Below, piece by piece: positions 23,613 to 33,058 of a stretch of 64,000 bases of DNA. Source of the stretch: Dipteris shenzhenensis (Eukaryota > Polypodiophyta > Polypodiopsida > Gleicheniales); the NCBI GenBank assembly GCA_047967505.1, contig CM106540.1; one strand, given 5' to 3'. Each line of letters opens with the position of its first letter. Position 1 is the stretch's first letter. The translations under genes were made by a program, and so were the position numbers. The notes under the pieces were generated by a model. It searched no databases. It was not told the origin of the DNA and saw only the letters and a program-made list of their open reading frames with translations.

Positions 23613-24308
23613 ATGACAAACAATCCATGGCATACATTTGCAAATATTGCACAAACAACAACAGTGTCTATAAAGACAATCCAACATTTAGTAGAAAACT
23701 CTTCTAGTTCTCGTGCCCTGGTGGTAGACATTCTCCAACGATTCCATGCTATTTGCAAGTCCTCTTTCCTTTTGGTAGTTTTTAACAAAAGTAAATTGTT
23801 GAGAAAGATAGCAATAGGCAATGAGATACAAAGTGATGTCAAAGAATTATTGCTCGATGAATCAACTTCTCCTTGCACAATCACTCCATTGAAACAATTA
23901 CAAGGTAAGCGTGCTTACAACAGATGGAGTAAAGATGATGATCTCTGTTTGCATAACCTCATTCAACAATTTCCAAGTTCTCTAGCAAAAGACATAGCAT
24001 TTGTCTTTCTTCAATGTTCTTCCCAAACAAATTATACAATGCAAAGCACTTTGAACAAAATATACAAGATGAGAAGAGTAATCCTACAACAAAATCTTCC
24101 ACTTGAACAAAATAATACAACAATAGAGCCTACTTTAGAACAAGTTAAAACACTTAAAGAGAAAAAGAACAACAATATCTCATGTCCAAAAATATACAAA
24201 GAAGATCCTCAATACTCCCAGTTTTGCTTGCATTTGTTGCGGGACATTAACATTTTGAGCAAAATTACAAAAACTAAAAGAGGACATGGCTATTTTCCTT
24301 GTAGCTAA
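23613..24308 (+). pseudogene. ORF upstream of Rep, possible Myb/SANT-like domain
   Basis: The 231-codon open frame, just before and overlapping the DUF6570-like frame, contains RWSKDDDLCLHNLIQQF, a spacer, then TMQSTLNKIYKMRR. This has the Trp-acidic-helix ... helix layout of a Myb/SANT DNA-binding domain. The remainder is Lys/Asn/Gln-rich. It is the same strand and composition as the downstream transposon frames, so it is most likely the N-terminal part of its polyprotein. The domain call is tentative. Confidence 0.35.
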
Positions 24309-25044
24309 TGAAATTCATGAATCAACACCTCAATCAAGTAAATCTTTTCTATGTACTCTATGCTACAAAGACATCAAGAATGACAAAATACCCATGCTTT
24401 CTAACAAGAATATGAAAATGGTTGACCTGAAAACTTTCACAAGAAAACTAAATGCTATTGAAGCACACTTAGTTGCTATTAGAATACCATTTGCACAAAT
24501 AAGAGAATTAACATATGAAGGACAATTCGGCCTTCATGGAAGTGTTGTGAATGTTTTTGCTGATGTTGGGAGAGCACAACAAATTCTACCACGTTTTTTG
24601 GACAAAAATGACACAAGTGCGGTAGCAATCAAAAGAAAGTTAGTGTATCACCATAGCTACATGAGTGGTATTGTTCGTCCAACATTTACAACACTTGCCC
24701 TAAGAGAATTATTGGATACACCACTATACAAACAATACAATGTATCCATAAACAATCTTTGCAAACAACATATAAAATATATTCAAAGAGTACAAGCAAT
24801 GAATGAACAAATAGAATTCAATTCCGACAACATCGTTGAGGATGAGCTTCTAATCGACACTTTCGTTCACGGCATCTACAGTAGTCAACAAGTTGTTGAC
24901 TATGAAAACCAAACAATTCCTATTGCTCCATCTGAAGGTTTCTTGCCACTAGGCATGTTTAAAGACAAATTTTGTGAAGAGCTCGCATATCCAAATTTAT
25001 TCTTTGGCACGGCTCGAGCATACCATGTTCCAGAACATGGGTAG
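24286..25044 (+). pseudogene. DUF6570-like domain of Helitron polyprotein
   Basis: The frame contains a CTLCYKDIKNDKIPMLSNKN stretch, resembling the Cys-pair entry of this domain, followed by LNAIEAHLVAIRIPFAQI, then LTYEGQFGLHGSVVNVFADV. These are hallmark blocks of the domain that precedes Rep in many Helitron polyproteins. The frame stops at 25,044, after which the Rep reading continues. Confidence 0.75.
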
Positions 25045-26270
25045 AACATACGTCATATCAAACCATAGAAAAATGGGAATTAATGAATGTAGACAGATGC
25101 TTTGCACCATCAATAGATAATATTTTCTTCAAAACAATGAAAATCCTTGTCAAACAAATACTTTCTTCCTCTTGGGTGCGCATGCGCAAAGGCCAACCAC
25201 AAGGGAGGTCACTTCAAGCAAAGGATGCAATAGTAGATACTAACATTGAGAAACTATTGCAATCGAATATAGGTTATCGCGATGTCGCACACCTTCAAAC
25301 ATCATTAGACTACAAATGCTATCTCAAAAAAAATCTTTTTACAATGGTCAGACAATTGGGAGCCGCAAATTTTTTCATCACATTATCATCTGCAGAAAAA
25401 CTTTGGAACCCACTTATAGATTGCCTTAAGAAACTAAACCCAAATTCATGTACTGCAAGCCAAAGCAATTCAAACAACAAGATTAGAAACCTCATACGCT
25501 TGGATCCAGTTACTACATCAAGATATTATGTCCATAAATTTCAAGCTCTTAAAACATTGCTTCGAAATGATCCCTCCATTCTTGGGAAAATGAATGACTT
25601 CTTCTTTGTCACAGAGTTTCAAAATAGGGGAAGCCAATACGATCATGGCCTCCTGTGGATCGATAGTGCACCAATGGAATTTCACCAAATGAAGAAATTG
25701 AAGCTTTCCTCGATAGAAACATAACTACAAACATATCTTTGTTTCCATGTGCACATAAAGATATTCAAATACATAAGCATCACAAAGCTTGCTAGAAAAG
25801 ACAAAAGCAATGCAGATTTGGTCTCCCGAGACCTCCAATGAGTGCAACAAAAATTCTACATCCATTAGATCTTGATTCAAATAACACAACTTTAAAGAAA
25901 AACATGAAGACAATCAAGTCATTGCTACTAGAAGATGCAACATTGACACTAGACTACTCTTCCTTCTTAATAGCTATTAAATTACCAGAACACGCATACA
26001 TTGAAAGTCTTCGTTCTTCTATTTCACAACCCACTATATTCTTTAAAAGGGATCCTAAAGACATATATACAAATAACTTCAATCCAATGTTGTCTAATTT
26101 ATGGGGAGCAAACACTGATGTACAATTTATACTAAATCCACATGGGGCTATTGCATACTACACATCATACATGACAAAAGTAGATAAAGAGACTACAGAA
26201 GCAGTTCAAGCAGCTATGTTACAAAGCATGCAGAAAACGCACAACCCAATGAACACATCAGGTGTATAGG
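25045..26270 (+). pseudogene. Helitron Rep (HUH endonuclease) region
   Basis: The reading begins VDRCFAPSIDNIFFKTMK, then WVRMRKGQPQGRSL, typical of the Helitron-like N domain. The nuclease histidine motif appears as QYDHGLLWI: 25,638-25,640 is tac (Tyr) where the family has His, one base away from cac. The tyrosine motif is intact as YTSYMTK (Tyr codons at 26,159 and 26,168; Lys at 26,177), within DVQFILNPHGAIAYY. There is a frameshift near 25,725-25,835. Rep would nick and rejoin single strands during rolling-circle transposition; loss of the first His predicts inactivity. Confidence 0.8.
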
Positions 26271-26280
26271 CAATGCAATT

Positions 26281-26829
26281 TTGTATACTCAACATGTAAG
26301 CTTCCAATCTTTATCACTACCTCTTTCAACATCATCTAGATGCTTCCAATACATCAATACAAGTCCACCTAAAAAACGTACGTTGTTATTGAAGCGACGA
26401 AAACAACTAGAGCAACTAGACCCAGACATCACAAATATTTTCTTTGACGACATCATTACTAAATATTTGAAATGCCCCATAAATATACAACACATTTGCC
26501 TAGCAAGCGTTGCAAGTCAATACACCCTCTCAACAACATCGCCAAAAAAACGCAAGAAGGAAAGGGTTATACGCTTCAACAACTACAACGCAAACACTAA
26601 TCCAGAAAAGCACTACAGAGAGCTAAGCACTTTGTTCCTACCATATCAAGTAGTTGAACCAAATCTTGATGACTTAAGTGCTACTTGGCATGACAAATAC
26701 AACGACAATAAAGAAATCATAGACAAAATAAGGCACATTTTAACAAAATTAGTAAATCGCTTTCACATAATTGTGCAGATGTTTCTAGTACTACAACAAG
26801 CTCAAAACAATCCTAGGACAAAAAATTGA
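26281..26829 (+). pseudogene. Rep-to-helicase linker region
   Basis: A 182-codon open frame spans the region that connects Rep and helicase in Helitron proteins. It includes LEQLDPDITNIFFDDIITKY and KKRKKERVIRFNNYNANTNP, the latter matching the family's 'RRRPRVIRYxxY ... YxRE' block. It ends with a stop about 160 bp before the helicase Walker A. Confidence 0.65.
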
Positions 26830-26989
26830 ATTTGTACAACATTGTCATTGATATGCCAATGAAAAAAAAGAAAACACAACACCCAAATCATTGCTATTAG
26901 CATATAAACTATTACCACAAAATGAGCATTACAGCACATTGAGAAAGTTGAAGGACCAACAATGTTAAGTTTTGAATGACATCGTGTTA

Positions 26990-28262
26990 CAAAAGAGAGT
27001 GGAACCACAAAAAAATATTCATCTCTTTCTCATCAGCAACGCAGGTACATGAAAAACCTTCACATTACTAGCGCCACTTCTAAGGTTTTACTCACACAAA
27101 CAAACTACCAACGTTGATTTGCCAAAATTTTTGTTGCTTGCATACACTGGGAAGGTAGACTTCAATATTGGAGGAACAACTATTCACTCAGCTCTCCATT
27201 TTCCTCTAATGGCATCCCATTACACAAGTCTTTTAGCAGAGAAGCTCCAAGAACTATCGCAACTTTACAAAGACCTCCAACTAGTGGTCTTCGACGAAAT
27301 CTTTCTAATCGGACATAGTGCACTAGTCGTAGCAGATATGCGGCTTAGGGAGATCAAACACAACCACATGCTACCATTTGGAGGAGTAGACATACTATTG
27401 TGTGGAGACCTTTGCCAAGCTAGCCCCACAAGAGATTCACGGATTTTTTTGGAAAAATTAGTAAACAATTCAAAAATTTCTACCTATTAGGAGGAAAATC
27501 TACTCCTCTATGAGCTAACCACACCTATGCATCAATCAAATCAAGAATTTATACAAGTCTTTAATAAAATAAGAGTAGGAGAACACACTGTCAATGACAT
27601 AGCATATATAAACAAAAAATTACTTTCGTAAGCCTATGAACAAACAAGACATACCTTACCTTTTCTACATGAATGTAGCAAAATACATTCACAAGAACAA
27701 AGAAGTATTTGAATTGCTAACAACAAGCCCATACATCATTCGAGCAATTGACAAAAAACACAAAACATGTAGCAAAAAAGTAGCAATACTAGCAGACCCA
27801 AAAACCACTCATGGCTTGCACAAATTACTGCACTTGAAGCCTCGAATGATAGTGGAAATATGCTCTGGAAATTTGGACATTTTAGATGGATTGGTCAACG
27901 GCACAAATGGCATATTCAAAGACTCAAGTGAAAATAAAGAACCACATGTTCTTTGGGTCCTTTTCAACAACAACAACATCGGCAAAATGGCATGTCTCAA
28001 CAACAAGCATATTTACAACAACAAAATCCATTCCACTTGGACACCAATACATCCAATCACTCGCAAATTCCAAATCGGTAAACACCACTTGAATACAGTA
28101 TCTCGAACACAATTTTCGATACAGCTAGCTGCTGCAAGGACAATCGGCCATTCTCAAGGCCTATCCATGGATTCCCTAGCATTTGATCCCTCCTCCATCA
28201 AATCTCATGGCCTTGCATACATAGCCCTATCCCTTGTACGCAACCCTAAAAAAATTGTATAT
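26990..28262 (+). pseudogene. Helitron PIF1-type helicase
   Basis: Walker A is recognisable as NAGT(stop)KTFTLL. The TGA at 27,050-27,052 stands where the family has Gly, in the same frame as the rest. Then come LLLAYTGKVDFNIGGTTIHS, Walker B VVFDEI (about 27,287-27,304) with LIGHSALVVADMRLREIK, and GGVDILLCGDLCQASP. After a frame break, 27,636-28,262 gives the C-terminal motor half, ending with IALSLVR, equivalent to the PIF1 'ALSRV' motif VI. This would unwind DNA in the nicked intermediate; the broken Walker A makes it nonfunctional. Confidence 0.85.
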
Positions 28263-28530
28263 TATCAATCCAATTGAAAACAAACACATCAAAGTTGATC
28301 CCAATGTTCTTAAAGAAATTGAGTGCTTGAAAAAACAAAGATTATGGAAAACAAAACAAATAGACTTCTCCAACCATAATAACAAACTTAAAACTTTGCA
28401 ATCACTCAATACTAGAGCTCTAAAATCACACTTTCAAGATATAATTAATGACAAAAGCCTTCTAAATGCATCAATACTTTGTTTTCAAGAATTGCATAGC
28501 AACTCCCTTCACTCACATGCAGTTTAACAC
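28240..28530 (+). pseudogene. Endonuclease domain, N-terminal part, fused to the helicase
   Basis: From the helicase end a one-base phase change gives LKKLYIINPIENKHIKVDPN, the expected tail of motif VI sequence. The same frame then runs into LKTLQSLNTRALKSHFQDII and LNASILCFQELH. The Asn (28,408-28,410) and the Glu (28,489-28,491) correspond to the metal-binding Asn and Glu of the exonuclease-endonuclease-phosphatase fold. Continuity of helicase tail and endonuclease in one frame shows that they belong to one protein. Confidence 0.7.
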
Positions 28531-28578
28531 TCATAACATGCTATTAAATAAGACCTTTTACCATTTGATCATGCTCCA

Positions 28579-29235
28579 GTGTTGTGTGGTAACGATGTGC
28601 ATATGATGGCTAAATGCAATCAGTTCGTGGTTGACATTGTGATTGTGCATACCGAAGAGGCTAAGGTTTCAGGTTCAGCAAGTGAGGAAGAGAGAGGTGA
28701 AACTAGCAGTGAAGATGAGAGCTCAATCATGTATGATAGTGATGAAGTTGAAGTGGCTATTACTAATGATAAAGTGAAAGACCTACAGTTAAAACACTTA
28801 GTTTGGGTCGGACCAGCAAGTGTTGATTGTGTGCATGTAGACTATGATGTGTATGATGAGGTTAAGATTCATTATTTATAGGATGATGGTGATCTAGAGG
28901 ATGAGCTGGATTGCATTCTTGATGATGCACTGGATGATATGTTAGCATTGATCTCTTCGAAAGAGAATGAAAACACCAGTATGCATGTTGAGCTGGATGG
29001 CAGTGATAGTGTGGTTGATGATCAGCTAGATGCTTTACTTGATGATACCCTCATGGATTTTGCACGTGTGGTTGGTAATGACAAGAAAATATGTACTTCT
29101 CATGATTGTTCAGAGAATATTCAAGAATACACAACGGCTCTTACGTGCTATGTTATGCACTTGGAGCATGTGGATTTGTTAAGAGAGCTTATACACATGA
29201 AATATAACAACAATGTTGTGGGAAAAGAGAGCTAA
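28579..29235 (+). pseudogene. Unidentified acidic ORF with one in-frame stop
   Basis: Two open stretches lie in the same frame, separated by a single TAG at 28,879-28,881, one transition from CAG. Together they give about 218 codons. The product is very rich in Asp, Glu, Ser and Val (SASEEERGETSSEDESS, LDDALDDMLALISSKE, DQLDALLDDTLMDFARVV). No ATG is at the left edge. I do not recognise a family; it could be part of a transposon protein or a captured host exon. Confidence 0.4.
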
Positions 29236-29366
29236 ACATGCTAGGAATATTACGGCACTAAAAGAACTGCTAACAACATATGGAATAGAGATGATTGGGC
29301 AAGAAGTATGACCAAATGAAAGGCGCTAAAGAGGACAATCATAGGACAATAGTGTATAGGCAAAAT

Positions 29367-29465
29367 ATCCGGGAGGTCACCCATCCCAGTATTGTTCTGG
29401 CCCAAGCGCGCTTAACTGCGGAGTTCTGATGGGATCCGGTGTATTAGCGCTGGTGTGACTGCACC
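29367..29465 (-). pseudogene. 5S rRNA gene fragment
   Basis: The minus strand reads as plant 5S rRNA from GGTGCAGTCACACCAGCGC through CACCGGATCCCATCAGAACT, AGTTAAGCGCGCTTGGGC and GATGGGTGACCTCCCGG, about 99 of some 120 nt. The last roughly 20 nt are missing. The internal promoter regions (A box and C box) are well preserved. It may be a stray 5S copy or part of a 5S-carrying retroelement such as a Cassandra-type LTR or a SINE3-like element. I do not see LTR or PBS signals that would decide it. Confidence 0.85.
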
Positions 29466-29507
29466 ACGACAAATAACCGTGAGAAATAAGTATTGTCTTA
29501 TTTTGTA

Positions 29508-29830
29508 AAGGGGGGGGGCGCAATGGGGGATACGCGACATGCGCGCAAGGGGGGGGCGCATGCGCACAAGTGGGATGGGCGGGTGGGGGGGGCGCATGGG
29601 TGCAAGGGGGGATGGTGGGGAGGATGCGCCACAAGGGGGGATGAGGGAAGGGGGGGGCATGGGTGCAAGGGGGGAAGGGGGGGAGGATGCGCACAAGGGG
29701 GGATGAGGGAAGGGGGGGGGGGCATGCGTGCACGGGGGGATTGGGGGGGAGCTCGGGGCGCCACCGTGGGACAGGGGCGCGGCGGCGCCGGGTTGGAGGC
29801 GTGGGTGCGCGGGGTGTCGGGGGCACAAAT
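29508..29830. repeat. G-rich minisatellite
   Basis: Irregular units of about 30-40 bp combine long G runs with 'gcatgNgtgcaNggggg' and 'gatgaggga'. Many runs of five to nine G's on the plus strand give strong G-quadruplex potential. The proline- or glycine-rich frames on both strands are compositional artefacts. Confidence 0.75.
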
Positions 29831-30298
29831 GGCATTGGAATTGCAACATGTTACAAAAAAGACATCCATTTGATAAGAGAACAATATATCCAAAAAGAAA
29901 ATTGTGAATGCCTACTAACAAATTTCTGAACTTAAAAAAATGAAGAAATTGCTATCATCAATGTATACAATTCCCCTTCAACATCAACTACAACACTTAA
30001 CTCATGCCTTCAAATACTACTAACTGATATACAAACATCCACAAATTAAATAATTATCGGAGACTTCAACATCAACTACCACAATTCAAACAATAGAACA
30101 AAAGAACTCTCCACATTGATTTACAAGTGGAACATGACACAATTAATCAACCAACCAACTACAATTCAAGGTTCTACTATAGATCATATTTGGACAAATA
30201 AACCACAAGATCACAACATACGCGATACAAACTTCATTTACTGGACAGACCATTCACTCATTTATACAAACATAGATATTCCATCTCAGCAGGCCTAT
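29830..30298 (+). pseudogene. Endonuclease domain, C-terminal part
   Basis: After the cargo the reading resumes with HGIGIATCYKKDIHL. After stops and a frame change it continues through AIINVYNSPS, IIIGDFNINYH (Asp 30,062-30,064 and Asn 30,068-30,070), IDHIWTNK and TDHSLIYTNI (His 30,251-30,253). These are the remaining catalytic blocks of the AP-type endonuclease. A TAA at 30,047-30,049 breaks the frame just before GDFN. The frame ends at a stop at 30,298-30,300, close to the LINE. Confidence 0.7.
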
Positions 30299-30309
30299 TG
30301 AATGTAATT

Positions 30310-33006
30310 CATCTTGTTTTTTAAAGTGAAAGCTTTGATTGATTATATTAGAAGAATAGTCACCTCAGAAAAAGGGCACTTGAAAATACATCAACTGAAG
30401 ATCTCATTATAAGCCAAATATACATCTTGATCTATTTGGCGAGTCTGCAAGCAAAGATTGCTGTAGAGAATGCTTAAAGAAAGCAAATAAAGAAAAATTG
30501 GGATCACTGAAGACTTTACAATTGCAGTCTATCCATAAAGTCCAAAGTGCCCAATAACGAGCCCAAACAAAGAAAAGATGAAACTCTGGTCGCTGAGGAT
30601 GAAAACCAAAGAGCCAAAGAAATTTCCCAAAGAGATGAGTCAAGAATCTCGCTCGTAGTCTCTATCAAAGCGAATCCAGAAATTGTTGAGAAGACGGGCG
30701 ATGCCAGAATAAATGAGGCACAGTCTCCTGAGAAATTAGACACCGATGACATAAAGCAGGAGCAATGTGCCTATGGGCCAGCAACTGTCCAGATGGAAAA
30801 ATTCCCAATATCACTCACCATAAAAACTTGTTGCCGAAGTGGAATCTTGTATGCCCAAAGTTTCTGCACTCCACTTAATTGGCCGATGCATTCACCAAAT
30901 AGAATTACCCCTTTTCAAAACCCAGGGTTGAGGCAAAAGGATTTTGTATAATGCAAGCACAGTAATCTAATATAGCCTCAAAGGACGAGAGGAGGACCCA
31001 AGGGAAGTCAATGTCCAATCCTCTAATCGATCTTGGAGTTCTAAAGGTGGAATTGGAACCAAAGGGGAAAGCATACAAGTGATTTGCTGCCATAAAGTAT
31101 GATAATGAGAACCTAAACCATACTGTGTGGTGGCCAGAGAAAAGGGAAGCATAGAGCCATCATCATGAATAACATCAACAACAATATTGATTCCTTTAAA
31201 AAAAATAAAGTAAGAACGGTGAGGTTCCTTTAAAGCAAGCGGAGGCTAAAAAACTTTTGACCAGTGAATGCTTTTAGCCCGCAAAGAGTTACCCATCAGA
31301 GACTATCAACCATGCCATTCCAGGTGAGACAGAATATGCTTCTAGTCAAAAACCAAGTTAGAGACCATAGGGCAACCAGGCAAAGTGCCATCAATGCACC
31401 CAAATAAGAAATTCCACTGAGTGGGTTGCCAATGACCAAAAGCAAGAGTACTGATATGTGTGACCACATATTGAATCATGAGAGCCCAGGGTTGATCTCC
31501 TTTCAGTAATCACATCAACATTTTCCCCTTGTGAACAATGATGTGCACCTGGATATTAGTGATATTCAATCCTCCATGCATTTTAGGGGAACAAATTCAC
31601 CGAAAGAAGTCTGAGACTTTTTCAGCCCTGTTTGGAATGCCAAAAGATTTCCATGATGACATACATAAAGGAATCAAGATTTGCCTTGGTGAACATGATC
31701 AAGGGCAAATAAAATTGAATGTACACCACAAGGATGGACTGCACTATTTGGAGGCGAACATGTAAAGGCTAGGTTGCCAATTTCCAATATTCAAGCTTTT
31801 TCCAGAGCTTGATTAGAACCCAATCTATCGATGAGTAAGTCCCCAGCCCAAAGGATAACCAAGGTGTCAAACTAATTGAGTGGGTGGGATGATCTCCCCT
31901 AGCTATAAGAGACTATGCTAGTCTTTAAAATGCAATGGGAGCAGCTTAGACTTTGAAAGTTAATATGAAGGCCAACTGCCAAACCATAAACTGAAAGGGC
32001 TTGCATCAAAGCAGAAAGATCAGGCTGAGTATTCCTTGGAGTAAAGAAAGAATCATCAGCATAGGCCTGAGCAACCATGATGTGATTTTCATCCAGTTCC
32101 AAACCATGGAGAGAATCTATAGCCACTAGATGATCAATGTATTGTAGCATTGGATGAGTAGCAATAGCATACAGTAAGGCACTAAGGGGGCAGCCCTGAT
32201 GAACCAAACTACGAAGAATCCATTCTTCAAAAATGTCTCCAGAAAGAATACAAGTAGCATTGCTATCCCTGTAGAGCCAATAAATAACCTGCTGCATTTT
32301 TATTCCAAAGCCCAAGGATCTCATTGTTTGCGAGATGAACTCCCATTGAACTGTGTCAAAAGCTTTGGCAATGTCAATCTATAAGAGCAAAACATCTTGC
32401 TGCGTGTACTTGGCATATTCAATCCCAACATAAGCATTGGCAATATTGTCCATGATATGCCTACGAGGAACAAAACCATATTGAGAAGGATGAAGCCCAT
32501 CATATATAGCCTTTGATACGGTCAACAAGCATTTTAGCTATGATTTTGTAAATGACTGGCATGAGCATGATTGGTCTCTAATCGGTGATAAAATCAGAAA
32601 CTCGCTTCTTAGAAAGGAGCTTTACCAGTCCCTTTTTCCATGATAGGGGCATTGCTGATTTTCCTAAGTTGAATTAGCCATTTGCAATAGAGAGGATTTG
32701 AGACTATCCCAGAAAGCAAGAAAGAATTCAACAGTGAGGCCATCCCATCCTGGAGACTTCCATCTACCACAGGATCTAAGTGCATATTACAATTTCGTCT
32801 CAGTGAAGGAAAGTTCCAATTCCAAAGCTTGAGCTTAAGAAAGACTTGGATGGACATGCTGTAAAAGAAGCTGACGTGCTAACAAAACCTCCGGAGAAGG
32901 AAGGTCCACATGCCCAAAAATGGGAGGAGAAGTGCTGCACACAAAAATCAGCAAGTTGAGAGCGAGATGAAGACCAAGAACCATGAGGCAATTGGACCCG
33001 ACAAAT

Positions 33007-33010
<4 letters not shown>
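30310..33010 (-). mobile_element. L1-like LINE copy B, 5'-truncated
   Basis: The minus-strand reading matches LINE A (38.7-42.9 kb) along its length but with stops and frameshifts. The upstream end reads VQLPHGSWSSSRSQLADFCV, equivalent to the segment after the endonuclease in LINE A. The RT at 31,899-32,324 includes HQGCPLSALLYA and QAYADDSFF. The C-terminal part at 30,407-30,643 reads LWLFGFHPQRPEFHLFFVWA. The endonuclease is absent: the copy is cut off at a (CA)n tract at 33,011. The 3' end has a short T run (plus strand) at about 30,313. Confidence 0.75.

Positions 33011-33056
<46 letters not shown>
33011..33056. repeat. (CA)n microsatellite at LINE B 5' junction
   Basis: A CA tract of 46 bp sits exactly where LINE B homology ends. 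The 18 bp on its left (tggacccgacaaatattt, 32,993-33,010) recur at the left side of the CA tract next to LINE A (38,653-38,670). Confidence 0.9.

Positions 33057-33058
<2 letters not shown>

Larger units (their letters stand above)
28540..29835. mobile_element. Foreign cargo splitting the endonuclease
   Basis: Endonuclease homology stops near 28,530 and resumes near 29,830 (HGIGIATCYKK). The roughly 1.3 kb between them holds an acidic ORF (28,579-29,235), a 5S rRNA fragment (minus strand) and a G-rich minisatellite, none of which belongs to Helitron proteins. The edges are approximate and no target-site duplication was found. It could be a later insertion or material captured by the transposon. 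Confidence 0.55.
22200..30298 (+). mobile_element. Decayed Helentron-type rolling-circle transposon
   Basis: Protein-level order on the plus strand: OB-fold/RPA-like segments, a possible Myb/SANT-like ORF, a DUF6570-like domain, HUH Rep, PIF1-type helicase, then an AP-type endonuclease fused to the helicase end. Rep-helicase plus endonuclease is the diagnostic of Helentrons, which are best known from animals and protists. Canonical plant Helitrons have Rep-helicase and separate RPA genes but no endonuclease. The frame is broken by several frameshifts and stops, and the endonuclease is split by about 1.3 kb of foreign sequence. I could not identify the terminal ends. The right end abuts a LINE at about 30,310. 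Confidence 0.75.

Noticed and set aside
26800-28260. Programmed frameshifting to explain the Helentron frame changes
   Set aside because: The breaks coincide with in-frame stops and damaged motifs, and there is no slippery-site pattern; decay is simpler.
29377-29921. Long proline-rich and glycine-rich open frames on both strands
   Set aside because: They overlap in several phases over a G-rich minisatellite and the 5S fragment; the openness comes from the lack of A/T-rich stop codons, not from coding.
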